Shown piece by piece: positions 5,635 to 6,480 of a stretch of DNA of 6,480 nucleotides. The position numbers and the translations under genes are program-made. Below the pieces are notes generated by a model that did no database searches, was not told the origin of the DNA, and saw only the letters and a list, made by a program, of their open reading frames with translations. Numbering within the stretch: position 1 is the stretch's first letter; the number at the start of each line of letters is the position of its first letter. Source of the stretch: a bacterium (GTDB lineage: Bacteria > Bacillota_I > Bacilli_A > RF39 > UBA660); NCBI GenBank assembly GCA_014846175.1, contig RKAV01000027.1:1-6480 (forward strand), written 5' to 3'.

Positions 5635-6480
5635 AGTTATGATTAAAGGTACTAACACGTACTATTATAGAACTAAACTTGATAATGGTTTAGATGTTAT
5701 CTTATTACCTGATGATAAGTCTAGGAAAAAGAACTATTTTATGAACTTAGGTACATATTATGGAGCTTTAACTAACTCCTTCGTACCAATTGGTAAAAAA
5801 AGAATGGTTAATTTTCCTCATGGTATAGCACATTTTTTAGAACATAAATGTTTTGAAATGAAAGAAGGACCTAATCCGTTTGATTTTTATGCTGAAACTG
5901 GTAGTTATGTAAATGCTTTTACTAATTATGATACTACTTGTTATGTTGTATCCGGTAATAAAAAATTTAAAGAGAATTTAGAAAATTTATTAGAATTTGT
6001 TTTTACTCCATATTTTACTGATTCTAATGTAGAGAAAGAAAGGGGAATCATTAAAGAAGAAATTCACATGCGTGAAGATGATCCTGATTATCAAACTTTC
6101 TATACTTTAGCTGATAATTTATATCATGAATATCCTTTGAAATATCCAGTAGCTGGTCGTGAAGAAGATATTGATAAAATTAATAAAGAATTATTATATG
6201 ATTGTTATAATACTTTTTATAGACCATCTAATATGTTTTTAGTAATTGGTGGGGTATTTAATAAAGATGAAATTGTTTCTATTGTTAATAGTAAAATGAA
6301 TGAATTAGGTATTACTAATGTTTCGGAAAAAGTGAAGAAAGAAGAAATACATGAAAAACTTGAGGTAGTAAAAGAAGAAGAAACTATTATAAGAAAAGTA
6401 AGAAAAGATAAATTATGTATTGGTTATAAGATGAAACGTAGTAGTTTTCCTATTAAAGATGATATAATACTAGATTTATA
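5627..6480 (+). CDS. ymfH: M16 zinc peptidase subunit (YmfH-like), 3'-truncated by window edge
   Basis: The reading frame opens at ATG 5627, with SD AAAGGAG at 5614-5620 six bases upstream. It overlaps the end of ymfF by 8 bases and runs to the window edge (284 codons visible of an expected roughly 420-430). The zinc-binding motif HFLEH is at residues 69-73, within FPHGIAHFLEHKCF. The region YAETGSYVNAFTNYDTTCY (88-106) is the usual M16 follow-on, and the third zinc ligand is probably a Glu in GIIKEEI (144-145). Residues FYRPSNMFLVIGG mark the end of the catalytic lobe. It is the active partner of the upstream non-catalytic YmfF-like subunit; overlapping reading frames suggest translational coupling for equal amounts. 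The C-terminal lobe is incomplete and lies outside the window. A cytoplasmic location is inferred from the lack of a signal peptide. Confidence 0.87.
   Translation, partial: MNKVMIKGTNTYYYRTKLDNGLDVILLPDDKSRKKNYFMNLGTYYGALTNSFVPIGKKRMVNFPHGIAHFLEHKCFEMKEGPNPFDFYAETGSYVNAFTNYDTTCYVVSGNKKFKENLENLLEFVFTPYFTDSNVEKERGIIKEEIHMREDDPDYQTFYTLADNLYHEYPLKYPVAGREEDIDKINKELLYDCYNTFYRPSNMFLVIGGVFNKDEIVSIVNSKMNELGITNVSEKVKKEEIHEKLEVVKEEETIIRKVRKDKLCIGYKMKRSSFPIKDDIILDL

Noticed and set aside
1..6480. DGR reverse transcriptase or template repeat inside the window
   Set aside because: No YxDD-type reverse transcriptase motif in any plausible gene, and no second copy of the 3265-3384 sequence was found by eye. 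Any such machinery must lie elsewhere.
1..6480. Mycoplasma-type code (TGA as Trp)
   Set aside because: All Trp codons are TGG, and the genes run full length without internal TGA.

Overview
The window is AT-rich DNA from a low-GC Gram-positive bacterium. AGA, TTA, AAA and similar codons dominate. All tryptophans are TGG and the four stops seen are TAG or TAA, so the standard bacterial code fits and a Mycoplasma-type code is not indicated. All genes lie on the + strand. The gene content (SipW/TasA-like secreted proteins, deoD, a ymfF/ymfH M16 pair) fits a Firmicutes/Bacilli relative, possibly gut-associated. I cannot name the species.

Bases 2-3459 hold two tandem paralogous surface proteins. 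The first is cut by the left edge of the window: its frame is open from base 2, so the ATG at 377 is internal and not a real start. The second is complete, with a hydrophobic N-terminal signal segment, a TasA-like beta-sandwich region, and a long C-terminal region ending in a motif reminiscent of C-type-lectin or formylglycine-generating-enzyme-type folds (GVRPVINLK). The two C-terminal regions are very similar over about 400 residues, except for a 40-residue segment just before GVRP.

That segment is the most remarkable part of the window. In the second gene (3265-3384) the DNA switches abruptly to about 52% G+C with only 13 A in 120 bases and foreign codon use, then switches back at the 3' side. 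Position, length, fold context and A depletion match the variable region of a diversity-generating retroelement (DGR) target. No reverse transcriptase or template repeat is in the window, so such a system would act in trans. The same segment of the first gene (1373-1492) has the same length, only 14/40 identical residues, and a weaker composition shift.

Bases 3460-3619 are a structured intergenic region. They hold an intrinsic terminator whose loop can pair with a downstream arm, a palindromic element next to a TATAAT box, and a Shine-Dalgarno separated from the deoD start by a perfect 10-bp hairpin.

Bases 3620-6480 hold a compact housekeeping operon: deoD (purine nucleoside phosphorylase), ymfF (M16 peptidase-like subunit without the zinc motif) and ymfH (M16 peptidase subunit with HFLEH, overlapping ymfF by 8 bases and cut by the right edge). 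The surface-protein genes and the housekeeping operon appear to be separate transcription units.
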